This document shows positions 11,385 through 22,559 of a stretch of DNA of 64,000 bases, in pieces. Both the position numbers and the translations under genes were made by a program. The notes under the pieces are model-generated. The model was given only the letters and a program-made list of their open reading frames with translations. It was not told where the DNA came from and ran no database searches. The stretch is from Corylus avellana (lineage: Eukaryota; Streptophyta; Magnoliopsida; Fagales; Betulaceae): positions 29,990,838 to 30,054,837 of the forward strand of contig NC_081542.1 of assembly GCF_901000735.1 (NCBI RefSeq), written 5' to 3'. The first letter of the stretch is position 1; each line of letters opens with the position of its first letter.

Positions 11385-11909
11385 TTATTTTCCTCTTCTT
11401 CTTGAGGAGTGAACAGCAACTAGCTTATCTTTATCCAATGGCTCTTCCAAGTTTTCTATTTCAACAAAAACTTTCTTGGAAGAAGAAGCAAGGTTAGAGG
11501 AATGAGCAATAATCTTGTCAAAATCGATCCCAGGTTTATCACAAGCAGATTTTTGGGTATGCAAAATTTTGTCAAGATTATCATTAAAGAATTTTTCCAA
11601 TAGAGTTTTGGACTCCTTTAATTCATTCTCTAATGACTCAACTTTATTAGCAAGATCATGATTTTCAGATTTCAATGTTTTACACAAATCAAGAGAATCA
11701 CTCAATTCACCAATTAGCTCATCTTTATCATTTTCAGCCTCTCTGAGTTTCTTTAGATTCTTGGAATTAATAACTTGTAGCTCAGAGAATTTCACAAACA
11801 ACAAATTATAAGTCTCCTGAAAATCAATTTCATTATCAGAATCATAATCAGAATAATACTGCTTATCAGAAGACATAATGGTTTCAAAACAATCAAGAGT
11901 TTGGGACAT
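11385..11909 (-). pseudogene. Copia gag C-terminal half, coiled-coil region
   Basis: 174 codons on the minus strand. The central part (about residues 45-115) is a strong heptad-type coiled coil (LKSENHDLANKVESLENEL), followed by a Lys/Ser-rich tail, as in the second half of SIRE-type gag. The first codon lies only about 55 bases from the primer-binding site, so the N-terminal half of gag has been lost. The knuckle at 11187-11228 belongs to the same ancestral frame but is separated by frame disruption around 11300-11385. Confidence 0.75.
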
Positions 11910-11964
11910 CTAGAAAGTATATAGGATCACACTCAGGAATTTAATCCTTTGACAGAGTGAACCC

Positions 11965-11976
11965 GCTTTGATACCA
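11965..11976 (-). other. Primer-binding site, initiator tRNA-Met
   Basis: The minus strand reads TGGTATCAAAGC directly inside the 5' LTR, one base from the usual plant PBS TGGTATCAGAGC complementary to the 3' end of initiator tRNA-Met. Its position fixes the element's orientation. Confidence 0.85.
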
Positions 11977-11978
11977 AT

Positions 11979-12902
11979 TGAAAATTCTAAAAACGACTCC
12001 AAATGACACCTATTCAAATGTCTAGGTGTTTCCCAAAGATTATGCGGAATAAGATCTAACATAACAGTTAATATTCAACCAAATACAAATATGTAATGAA
12101 CATTCAAGAACACAGATATTTGGTTATGAAGAGGAAACCATTTAGAGAACTCTCTAAATGTAAAACCTCTCCGGGGCAGCCAAACCTAGGAAATCAATCC
12201 ACTATAAGAAGAATAAGGAATACAAGAAGAATTACAAAACCTTTGACTCTTCCTTGTACACGACAAGTGACCCACTTGACTTCTACCGCAGTAGCCTTTT
12301 CCAGAACATCTGGCACAATTCTTCTTTCCTTTTACCGAAACTCCGATAAACTTCTCAACCATAGATTTATCAAAGGAATAACTAAAACTCTAAGAGATTC
12401 AATTTAACGCTCACCACATATGATCTCTCTTAGCACAGCCTCCGACGAACTCTCTGCGGGTGAAAATTCGTGCCTTTCTCTTCTATAATGATGTATATAT
12501 ATCAGTACATCAAACCCTAGACCTGGGCCCACTAAAAACATGTTTTTGGGCATAATAAGTACAGGGTGTCCGGACAGGTTAATGGGCTGTCCGGACACGG
12601 CCTTGCGGAGTAAAAATAAGGTTTCTGAAATTGCGGTCCAGACACGGAGAAGGCCGGTCCGGACCCAGCATGCAATGAGTGAAACAGCATTCTGAAAAAT
12701 GCTGTCCAATCTTGATCAACAGCTCCGATCGATGGGCATTTGTGGTCCGATTGAGCTGAAATTTCGTAGAGACGTTCATGACACACGAATCTACGTTATG
12801 AACAGTGGAGATTTGATTATGAGCATTGTATATCAGTGTTTGAGCCCATAAACAGTAGCCTCTACATTTTGAAACTGAATTAAGCTAACACAAGAACTAA
12901 CA
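11979..12902 (-). repeat. Copia element 5' LTR
   Basis: Ends TG..CA on the + strand; partner of 7787-8716. It should hold the promoter of the minus-strand element. Followed by ATCTA, a near copy of TTCTA before the left LTR. Confidence 0.88.
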
Positions 12903-14247
12903 ATCTATCTAAGCAAACCGAACAATTTGAGCCATTCGCTTGACATCTTCATCCTACCGAATTTCTCACTTCACAAGCTAACAAACTGCAAGATCTGCAA
13001 AACACCGAGGTATTTTACCCTGGAAAAGAAATAAGTGTGTAAGTCCACAACTTATTAAGTAAATTGTTATGAAACTAACTTATGTAATGTGCGTTGAGAA
13101 AGAATTTGTAACCTACAACTATTAAACGGTGAATTTTCACGAAAGAATTTGTAACCTACAACTATTAAACAGTGAATTTTCACAAAAATGATATGTGTTG
13201 TCTCCATTATTTTACCATCTGAAAATGTGTTTTAATTGAAAAGGGTTTAATCAATTTGTTAAAATAATCATCGCTAATTTAAAGCAAAATCTTACTATGT
13301 TTAATCATTAGGCTCATAACATAAATCAATAGGTTTAATCAAGTAAGAAACATTTGGGGAATATCACATTTACATAATTTATAGAATTTACTCATACCGT
13401 AAGTAACATTCCAAACCACATGCTAACATTAGTTACGTAATACTCTACAAAGTCTAATCCTATGTGCTAAACCCTAATCAAATAGCTAGAATCGTAATTA
13501 AACCATTATTGTCTCTATCAATCATTTCTGTTTTCGAAGACCGAACGTTCAACCCTCAATAAAACATAGGTCAAACTATAAAATCCTAATCTCATGCAAT
13601 AATCTAACTCTTAATCGGTACAGAATCTTAAAACAAATCATCTAACATACATGCATATTTAAACCAAGGATATTCAATCATATAACTCCGATTCGTATCT
13701 TTAAAACGTTCAAATATGATAGATCTATATTTCCAATATAAATTCCATTGTAAGTCAATTATATAATGGAAATCGAGTTACTGCAATAGAGATATTTATA
13801 TGTTGTTTTGATTCTAAAAAACAAGATACATAATTTAAAACTTGTGTGAAAAAATAATAACTTTTGAAAGATAACTATAACTTAACTCATAGTTATGGAA
13901 ATAGATAAACATACGTTGGATATGGTATTAAACAACATATGATCGTGGAAAACAGAAAGTAATTAAAGGTCTGGATTTAAATGATTACCTTGAGGTAGAA
14001 GCTTTGAGGTTTGAGGATCAATTCCTCCAAGTACATGTCCTCTCTCACTCCTCTTTTCTTTTTTCTCTCTCACTCTACGATTTCTAGAGGTTAGAGACGG
14101 CCAACATGAAGGTTTTGAGCTAAATGATGGTTATATGGTCATACCATGCATGAGCAAAAGAGTAGAAAAGTCTAATTTTAATTACTTGTAACTACCTATC
14201 AATAGTAAATTACTCAAATCGAACATTCGTCTCTAGAAATATTGCCG
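12903..14247. other. Non-coding AT-rich stretch with a small direct duplication
   Basis: No gene recognised. A 43-base direct duplication starts at 13099 and 13142 (units contain GAATTTGTAACCTACAACTA). A pyrimidine-rich stretch lies at 14035-14085. This may be decayed retroelement sequence, but I see no domain or terminus. Confidence 0.5.
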
Positions 14248-14660
14248 CACTACAAAAATTAGGATGTTTAGTGACGTGGCAACTGTTCACAACTTTTTGC
14301 CACATCATCATATTGTGACGTGTTAGTTTCCAACACGTTACTATAATCTTTAGTAACGTGTCAGTTTTAACACGTCACCGTTTGGTGACGTGTTGAAACT
14401 ACCACGTTACAAAAAGATGACGTGTTAAATTGACATGTCATCTTTTGGTAATGTGTCAGTTACATACGTTACCATTTTGTAGCGTGTCATCTTGACACGT
14501 TATAATGTGTTAACGTGTCAAGTTGACACATTAACATTTTGGTAACGTGTTAAGTTAACACGTTACTAAATTGTAACGTGTTAACTTGACATGTTACAAT
14601 TTTGTAACGCGTCAATTTGAAACGTTACCAAATGGTAACGTGTCAATTTGAAACGTTACC
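14248..14660. repeat. Subterminal inverted-repeat array of CACTA A
   Basis: About 20 copies of a GTAACGTGT/ACACGTTAC-type motif in alternating orientation, spaced 15-25 bases apart, forming many small palindromes. CACTA transposase accessory proteins bind subterminal repeats of this kind. A second patch lies at 14755-14900 and continues at 19284-19306. Confidence 0.8.
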
Positions 14661-14924
14661 AAAAAATTTATTCACAGCACTTGCGCTCGATCACAGTAAT
14701 AGAGACTCGACTTACGCTCGATCGCAATACCAGGGATCAATCGCAATATCACCAATATAGTAACATGCCACAGTGGCACGTTACTAAATTAATAACGTGC
14801 CACTGTGGCACGTTACAAAATTAGTAACGTGCCACAGTGGCACGTTACCAAATTAATAATGTACCATTGTGGCATGTTACCAAATTAGTAACATGCCACA
14901 CATTACAAAAATTATGGTCATTAA

Positions 14925-15500
14925 CGGCGACTCAAAGTCACCGCTAATGAGCAAAAAGTTGCTACTATTTACAAATACCGGCGACACGCGACCGCTATTT
15001 TGTGGTTGGTAGTAAGCCGACAGTAATGCTAAATACCGGCGACCTTCAAGGTGTCTACTAATGACAACTCATTAGCGGCCACTCTAGGTTGCTGCTAATA
15101 TTTTTTTTTTTTTGCCAGAAAAAAAAGGTTCAAAATGGTTCAACGGTCGTCGCTATTGATATATCATTAGCGGCGACCACTGAGTTGCCACTAATTGTAT
15201 GTCATTAGCGGCGACATTGAGTCGCCGCTAATGATATAAGAAAATTAAAAAAAAAAAAAAAAAAAAGTCAATAGCAGCCACATGGAGTTGCCGCTATTCC
15301 TCTATCATTAGCGGCAATAGTTATTTCTCCATCATTACCGGCGACCTAGAGTTGCCGCTATTCTTCTGTCATTAGCGGCCACATAGAGCCGCCATCTCAT
15401 TAGCGGCAACTTAGAGGTTGCCACTAATGATAGGTGAAATTGTTTTTAAAAAAATAGAACCTCAATAGCAGCGACCCTATAGTCGCCGCTAAAAAAAAAA
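14925..15500. repeat. Left subterminal array of element B
   Basis: Repeated TTAGCGGCGAC and its complement in alternating orientation, broken by A/T homopolymer runs (15100, 15250, 15490). It differs in sequence from the TAACGTG motif of its host element A. Confidence 0.78.
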
Positions 15501-17440
15501 AAAAAAAAAGCATCTATATATATATATATGATGACCAGCAGCCATTTTTCTATTGGTAGGCACTTTTTTTTTTTTTTTTGGCTGATTATTTATTTTTGTC
15601 CTTCATAGCTTATTTGAATGAGAGAACAATAGCTAAACATGATACACATGCAACTCTCACAGTATAGTATCAACATATTCTATAATATCAACATATTCTA
15701 CAGAACTTGAATTATTCCATTTAGCAACATATGTGATTTAAGATAAATTGATGTGTTTGTACAGTAAAAAGATGAGTTATATGTTTTTTTGGCCATTAAC
15801 TCGTAAGCATGCTTAAATTCAAGATAACTCTTTTTCTAATATAATCAACTAAATAACCAAAACCCTCTACAAATGAGAAAGAATAGAGAAAAGACCAAAA
15901 TAAACATCTCCCACAAAATACCCAGTAAAGATCACTACATGTACGTATACAAAGCTATCTATCACCACCAGTTATAGAAAAGAACGTATAACATGGGGAA
16001 AAAAATGTAAAAGGACATAAATCAGGTCAAGTATACGTAGGTCACTTAACGATTACCTGCAAATGATAAAACCAAAAAAAAATATTAAATTACAAACTTA
16101 TATCTAACTTAACGATTAGTTAGGTCTTTCCTTTATAGGGGAACTAGCTGCTCAAACACAATTCATTACCATTGATCCAGCAAATATCATTACTATAAAT
16201 GTGAAGCACTATAAACCTGCATTTACACTAAAGTGTAACACTCTCATAAATATAAACAAAGATGCTAAGTCATATGTACACACCGTAGAAAGCCTGAAAG
16301 GGCAAAATTTGGGCTTCCCTCTTCGTCCACACTTCAAAAGATTTGCACCCTTCTTTATGGATACAATTGCCTGCACAAACTTATAGAAAAAAGGTTTCAG
16401 CAAAGAGAAAGAGAGAGGAACCATCTTCAACTACTTAACAAAAGCACATAATTTCACAAGAATAAAAAACATATCTAAAGAGAGTCTGAATGCCAGTTAA
16501 GGCTAAGATTGCATCAAATTTTACTCCTAGTGTTGCAAATTATTTCGTTCACACTAAGAGATCAAGTCTTCATTACTGTCATAAAAGTGAAATGTCCTAT
16601 GTGGCCCCTCATTGCTGAACATTAAACTATAAGAATCAAGTCAAAGCTTTTGGAAACCACAATCAGCAATTAATGGTAGCCACACAAACTTTTGAAATGT
16701 TAGAAGAAAAACCGGAAAAAAGGGCAAATTGTAGTAGTAGCGTTATATCAAAGGAATTACAATCAATGTTTGATCTCTAATAAGATTTTGTGATTCTGCA
16801 ATCATAATACTATTAACTTCCATTTCAAAGCTTTGGCAACTACAAGATCTCAAGAACACAACATTTTCAAATCACTACGAACACGTGAGATATTTAAGTT
16901 ATATTAGGGACACCGACAATTCATGAAAAACCACAAAATGATGCCAACCAAAAATTAATGAACTTTACAAACAATGCTCAAATATATATATATATCTTGG
17001 TCAGATTGTGAGATCTTGGATATTATTGGTCATCTCATCACCTGTTGCTAAATCATCAAGATATATATATATATGGCGGGGTCTTCCTAATTTTCTTCTA
17101 GATTCACCTTTACTTGAAAAGTTTGGTTTAGTCTTCTCTTGTATTTGTGAGAGATTAATTAGAGTCCCTTTTTCCTATAATGAAAAAAATTGATTTTTTT
17201 TTTTTTTAATGAATATTGACAAATTAAAACAATCTATTTAATTCTTAATTAATTAACCGTAGGAATAAATGAAATATATATACATTTGAAAGCATCTTGA
17301 AGCATATATATATATATATATAAATTAAGGTCACTTCATATATAAAGAAATTAAGAATCAAAATATAATAAATTAGAAGCAATGTTTTGATGGTCATAAT
17401 TGAAAAAGTAATTATGATATGATGTATTATAATTAAATAG

Positions 17441-18076
17441 TGTCAAATTGGATTGATCATTTGATTGTATCACGATCAATCACACTAATATTGCACTTAG
17501 ATTGATCGATTGAGATTATCACGATCAATCGGACTAATGATCGATCGGTTGATCTTATCAGGATCGATTAGACGAATACACTAAGAGCAATCAGATGTTC
17601 GATCGAACAATCAATTTTGTCAAATTGGATCAATCATTTGATTATATCACGATCACTCACACTAATATTGCACTTGGATCGATCGATTAAGATTATCACG
17701 ATCAATCGGACTAATAATCAATCGGTTGATCTTATCATGATCGATCAGATGAATACACTAACAGTAATCAGATGTTCAATCAAACAATCAATTTTGTCAA
17801 ATTAGATTGATCATTTGATCGTATCACGATCAACCATACTAATATTGCACTTGGGTAGATCAGTTAATCTTGTCATGATCAATCAGACTAATATACTAAG
17901 AGTAATCGGATGTTCGATCGAACATTCAATTGTATCAAATTGGATCGATCATTTGATTGTATCACGATCAATCACACTAATGCACTTGGATCAATCAATT
18001 GAGATTATCACGATCAATCGGAGTAATGATTGATCGATTGATCTTATCATGATCGATCAAACTAATACACTAAGAA
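17441..18076. repeat. 177-bp GATC-rich minisatellite in element B
   Basis: Four units start at 17441, 17618, 17795 and 17933. The first two are 177 bases, the third is 138 (internal deletion) and the fourth is partial. Units begin TGTCAAATTGGAT and are filled with short palindromes such as GATCGATC and TCACGATCAATC. Translated frames are repeat shadows. Confidence 0.87.
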
Positions 18077-18109
18077 CTTTTTTTTTTTTTTCTTCAGAAC
18101 CATTATGGC

Positions 18110-19275
18110 CAATCGGTTAATCTTTTAAAAATTGCCGCTATTGACCGCTCATTAGCGGCAACATTTAAAAGTCGTCGTTGTTAGGCACTCAATAGCGGCA
18201 ACTTTATGTCGCCGCTAATAAGGCCTATTTGTTATTTGTTTTTTTCGTCAGGACCATTAGCGACAACTTTTAAAGTTGCCGCTATTGATGCCTCAATAGC
18301 GGCAACTTTTTAAAGTCGCCGCTGTTAGGAACTTAATAGTGACAACTTTATGCCGCCGCTAATAAGGCCTATTTTTTTATTTGGTTTTTGTTAAAAGTTG
18401 CCGCTATTGACCCCTCAATAGTGGCAACTTTTTAAAGTTGCCACTATTAGGCACTTAAAGTTGCCGCTAATAAGGCCTATTTTTTATTTGTTTTTTCCTC
18501 AGGACCATTAGCGGCAACTTTTAAAGTTGCCGCTATTGACCCCTCAATACCGGCAACTTTTTAAAGTTGCCGCTGTTAGGCACTTAATAGCGGCAACTTT
18601 ATGTTGCCGCTAATAAAGCCTTTTTTTTTTTCGTTAGGACCATTAGCGGCAACTTAAAAGTTGCTGCCGTTAGGCACTTAATAGCAGCAACTTCTTTATG
18701 TTGCCGCTAATAAAGGCCTATTTTTTATTTGTTTTTTCGTTGAGTTACCGCTGCTAGGCACTTAATAGCGGCAACATAATGTTGCCGCTAATAAGGCCTA
18801 TTTTTTATTTGTTTTTTCGTCAGGTCCATTAGCAGCAACGTTAAAAGTTGCCGCTATTGACCTTTCAATAGCGACAACTTCTTAAAGTCGCTGCTATTAT
18901 GCACTTAATAGCGGCAACTTTATGTCGCCGCTAATAAGGTCCATTTTTTTTTATTTGTTTTTTCGACAGGACCATTAGCAGCCACTTTAAATGTTGCCGC
19001 TATTGACCCCTTAATAGCGGCAACTTTTTAAAGTCGCCACTGTTACACTCATAATAGCAGCAATCGATTGTTGCCGCTGATTGTGTTTAAATAGCGGCAA
19101 TAATGGTTGCCGTTATTGGTGTTGCTGCTAAATATCAATTATTTTGGTATTTAGCGTCCGCTATTAGTGGCAACTTTATTGTTGCCGCTAATGAGAGTTG
19201 CCGCTAATGACCCCTCATTAGCGGCAACATTTTGGTCGCCGCTAATAATTTGGTTGCTAATGACCAAATTTCTTG
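18110..19275. repeat. Right subterminal array of element B with higher-order repeats
   Basis: TAGCGGCAAC/GTTGCCGCTA motifs in head-to-head pairs. A larger unit containing AAGGCCTATTTTTTATTTG recurs near 18220, 18364, 18471, 18613, 18713, 18795 and 18935 (units of about 80-145 bases). RNA made across it could fold into many hairpins. Confidence 0.82.
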
Positions 19276-20011
19276 TAGTGACATGTGGCATGTTACTAAG
19301 TGGCCTCGGGAAGGCGCACTACATGCGTGCCCTTCCCCCCTTTTTCTTCCTCCTTTCTCTTCCCCCCCCCCCCATGTCCGGCCAGGCTGCCCGTTGGCTT
19401 GCTGGTGGGGTGGGCATATCTCTACCATCATGGATGCATTACGGCGTGGGGTTAGACGGGTGAGAGTGAGGCAGGTATTGAGTTTTACGGAGCCGCACCT
19501 TCTGAGTTGGATTTTTCCAACCTGCCACCCGAGCCCAATGACCAAGATCCGCGCGGGTCAAGTATTTGAGGTGCGGGTTTAATAGCTGCGGGTCTTGCGA
19601 GTTTATGGGTCGGGGCGGGTTTCTTGGGTAAAAATGCCAACAACGAGCAAAACCAGACTTCCAAGACATTTTTCAAGTAACTTTCGATCCAAGAAACCAA
19701 AAAGAAAGAAAAGAAAAAAATATAAGCAATTCTTTCTTCATATATTTTCTAGTAATACCCAGAAAAGGAAATCATTTGAGAATATTTTTTTCTTTCCTTT
19801 CATTTCATCTTTCCCAAGAACCAAACAGAAAAGAGAGAGAGAGAGAACCCTTCTGATCTGAGATCGAGAGGCGAGAGTGAGAGATCGAGAGGCGAGACTC
19901 GAGAGTGATGGGTCCGATGGGAGATTGAGAGGTGCAGTCGTGCGATGCGGGGAGTGAGATGGGTCCGACCGTCTGATGGGAGATCGAAAGGTGCGGTGAC
20001 TGCAATCGATT

Positions 20012-20530
20012 NNNNNNNNNNNNNNNNNNNNNNNNNNNNNNNNNNNNNNNNNNNNNNNNNNNNNNNNNNNNNNNNNNNNNNNNNNNNNNNNNNNNNNNNN
20101 NNNNNNNNNNNNNNNNNNNNNNNNNNNNNNNNNNNNNNNNNNNNNNNNNNNNNNNNNNNNNNNNNNNNNNNNNNNNNNNNNNNNNNNNNNNNNNNNNNNN
20201 NNNNNNNNNNNNNNNNNNNNNNNNNNNNNNNNNNNNNNNNNNNNNNNNNNNNNNNNNNNNNNNNNNNNNNNNNNNNNNNNNNNNNNNNNNNNNNNNNNNN
20301 NNNNNNNNNNNNNNNNNNNNNNNNNNNNNNNNNNNNNNNNNNNNNNNNNNNNNNNNNNNNNNNNNNNNNNNNNNNNNNNNNNNNNNNNNNNNNNNNNNNN
20401 NNNNNNNNNNNNNNNNNNNNNNNNNNNNNNNNNNNNNNNNNNNNNNNNNNNNNNNNNNNNNNNNNNNNNNNNNNNNNNNNNNNNNNNNNNNNNNNNNNNN
20501 NNNNNNNNNNNNNNNNNNNNNNNNNNNNNN
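20012..20530. other. Assembly gap (519 N)
   Basis: Run of N inside element A. Frames reported across it are artefacts. By comparison with element C, the missing part should hold the middle of A; its true size is unknown. Confidence 0.99.
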
Positions 20531-20726
20531 GCGGTGACCGCACAGGTGACTGAGCAGATGGCTTTGCAGGTGGCCTCGCAGATGGCGATGTATGAGGCCC
20601 AATTTCGCAACCTTAAGGGCTCGAGACGTATGAGCTCCAAGCCGAAGGTGACGACTGTCAGGGCTCCGCAAGACGTGGAGTCCCCAGCCTGTGTAATTGT
20701 GAGATCCTCAGCGGATAGCCGATCAG
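20531..20726 (+). pseudogene. CACTA A second-gene exon fragment (coiled coil)
   Basis: Encodes VTEQMALQVASQMAMYEAQF and a following DVESPACVIVRSSADSRSG segment, matching the exon at 38097-38610 of element C. It ends at the same CGATCAG/GTAACA splice donor. The upstream part of the exon lies in the gap, and no downstream exon survives. Confidence 0.7.
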
Positions 20727-20845
20727 GTAACACTGTATTCTTATTGTTTCTCTTTTAGTAACACGATTATCTTACAAGATGACTATCATTTTAATGGCTA
20801 GTAATTTTGTTTGATAAATAAATTTTGTTCGTATCGTTATGCCAT

Positions 20846-21400
20846 AAGGAATGGCGCATAACCGTCGGTGGTATTTAAGTGTGGGTCGTAACTGACATGA
20901 TAATCAAATCATATTCAAGCTGTTAACGCGATTGGTGCATATCTTGTCCATAACAGTCATATCTGCGTGCTGTGTATATCGTTGATTCAATAAATATCTT
21001 GAGTCAGGTGAGCATGGTCTCCCGAGAATGCGAGCTTGGTGAGATGACGTCGTTTTCACACCTCCAAATCTGGGTTTCTTCTTACTAAGCCCATATGAAT
21101 GTGCTGGGCTTCTACCCGAATGAATGGGCTATGGGCTAGATTATTAGGTAATACGCCAAATGACCCTATTGTAGACCTAGGTGTAACATATGTGAACATG
21201 TTAATTAAGTCAATAATTCAATGAGTAATGATAATATTTAATTGAGGTTGTGATAACTAATGAAAGGCACTTAGTTTCAACATATCCACTGCTTTATTGA
21301 TTGACTAAGAATAAATCCAAGAATTAATAAAAGAGTTTGGAAGTTTAATTATCTCAATATATACAAAGACTCCATGCCTCAAGTTTTTTTGAGGAAAATT
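20846..21400. repeat. Segment duplicated at 52204-52720
   Basis: From AAGGAATGGCGCATAACC onward this matches 52204-52720 closely, including GAGCATGGTCTCCCGAGAAT and the later GACTCCATGCCTCAAGT. The right-hand copy lacks about 25 bases after GTCGTTTTCACA. The GC-richer front part may be an old LTR, but flank is shared too, so it is a duplicated block and not two independent insertions. 21400-21624 is AT-rich with no gene. Confidence 0.8.
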
Positions 21401-21624
21401 TATTGTAAGTTTTTTTTTTTTTTTTTAATCTCTTCCTATTAAACGTCTATACACGATAGAAATTTCCTTCCAAATCATTTAAGACACAAATTGGTTTATC
21501 ATATCTAATTCCAAAAATAAAATATTGTACGAATAGTAAGATGAAGTTATATCCATGTAAACCCAAATTAATCTCAAATTTCCTATTAAATGTTGCTCAT
21601 TTTTATTAAAATATACTCGGTACA

Positions 21625-22348
21625 AATAATATATACATAGAAAGAGAGCAGCATAGAGAGAATATACCATAGTGAGAGGCTGCTCCCTTTCTCTTTGCCC
21701 CTTCCACATCCCTTTTCTCAACTCCACTATAGATCGATTCGGGCGTGTGGCAATGGTCCTCGGAGTGGCTTTTAGCGGCTCATGGCTGGCCAGCGGTGGC
21801 GCGTGGAACGCGTATGGGTGTGTTGGGTTTTTGTTATTGTATTTTCGTTGTTTTTAAATAAGAATGTATTCTCTCTAGATCTGCTTTTAGTAGCGATCTA
21901 TGGGGACGAGTTTTGTTCGTTTTCTTAGGTTTTGTTTTCACGAATCATTAAGAATAGCAGATTTGGTTTTTGGTCAGTCTTTTGTTTTCTTATGGTTCAT
22001 TTTCTGTAAATAGACCATAGACCGATGACGAAGGAGTTATCAAGCATAAAAAAGAATTGTCACTGTGGTAAAGGCAGTAAAGGAGATTGCGATTGATAAA
22101 GTACTAGTAGCGGAGATTAAAAAGCAAGAGAATCAAAGACCTGGCAGAAGATAGAGATATGATTTACCAAATTTGCTGTAAATTTTAAATTGATTGAGAC
22201 AACTGTGTATGTCATAGATAATATTTGCGTTGTAAAGATTCCAAATTATATCTTTGGCATTGTACGGAGCATTTTGCTCCATTTGATTGTTATATCAATG
22301 AAGATAATTCGTTAAGAAAATAATAATAATAATAATAATATATACATA
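21625..22348 (+). mobile_element. Short retroposon with (TAA)n tail and 15-base TSD
   Basis: AATAATATATACATA stands at 21625-21639 and again at 22334-22348, flanking a 694-base body that ends in a TAA repeat. This is target-primed insertion: a 5'-truncated LINE 3' end or another retroposed RNA. The body shows no domain; its 3' end has GTACGGAGCATTTTGCTCCA, a small hairpin. The insertion lies in sequence shared with 51550-51830, which lacks it. Confidence 0.75.
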
Positions 22349-22559
22349 TAAATTAAAGTGTATACTTATAATTTTGTTTTTAAAAAATTTAGATATATGT
22401 GATGTTACCGATTAAATGAGCGAGTTTCAGGTTATAAGATAAAAATTGTATGTGACTCGTCATGTTTATATGTTAAAGTCAATAATTGTAAGAGTCGTGA
22501 TTATATTTTATTTTGCTAAATAATGAAAGGCACTTTCTTGACTGACTAATTAGAATAAA

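Larger units (their letters stand above)
7787..12902 (-). mobile_element. SIRE/Maximus-lineage copia LTR retrotransposon, pol deleted
   Basis: Minus-strand element bounded by two LTRs of about 930 and 924 bases. Flanking five bases are TTCTA on the left and ATCTA on the right, an imperfect TSD. The right LTR has TG..CA ends; the left has TA instead of TG. Just inside the right LTR lies a primer-binding site matching initiator tRNA-Met; beside the left LTR is a purine tract (minus strand AAAAGAGGAG). The 3.26-kb interior keeps only part of gag, so the copy cannot move by itself. Lineage is inferred from the gag C-terminal half, which resembles SIRE elements (long coiled coil, CHHCGKIGHIRPNC knuckle, then a TIHPLRGSG motif), and from repeated GGGGGAG tracts. 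Confidence 0.88.
14901..19280. mobile_element. CACTA-like non-autonomous element B nested in A (TSD ACA)
   Basis: Left end CATTACAAAAATTATGGTCATTA; right end, reverse-complemented, CACTACAAGAAATTTGGTCATTA. These are matching imperfect terminal repeats. The three bases ACA flank both ends (14898-14900 and 19281-19283). Removing B and one ACA joins AACATGCCACA to TGTGGCATGTT, restoring a palindrome of element A, which strongly supports the boundaries. B has no transposase. It carries subterminal arrays built on TTAGCGGCAAC/GTTGCCGCTAA and an internal 177-bp tandem repeat. Interior 15540-17430 is AT-rich with no gene seen. Confidence 0.87.
14248..20845 (+). mobile_element. CACTA element A, 3'-truncated, host of element B
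   Basis: Starts with CACTACAAAAATT; the next stretch, TTTAGTGACGTGGCAACTGTTCA, is shared with the start of element C at 23064, so A and C are one family. Subterminal TAACGTG inverted repeats run to 14900, are interrupted by element B, and resume at 19284. After the gap, 20531-20726 matches an exon of C's second gene, including the splice donor. Similarity to C stops near 20838-20845, where a different duplicated sequence starts, so the right terminus is absent and a TSD cannot be checked. The stretch 19310-20011 matches C's 5' leader only in its first part and then becomes GA-rich. Confidence 0.75.

Noticed and set aside
17441..18076. CRISPR-like or protein-coding repeat
   Set aside because: Repeats are contiguous 177-base units without distinct spacers; the short open frames (17617-18033) are repeat shadows in a plant transposon.
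19738..20733. Long frames across the N run
   Set aside because: Artefacts of translating N; only 20531-20726 has support from element C.
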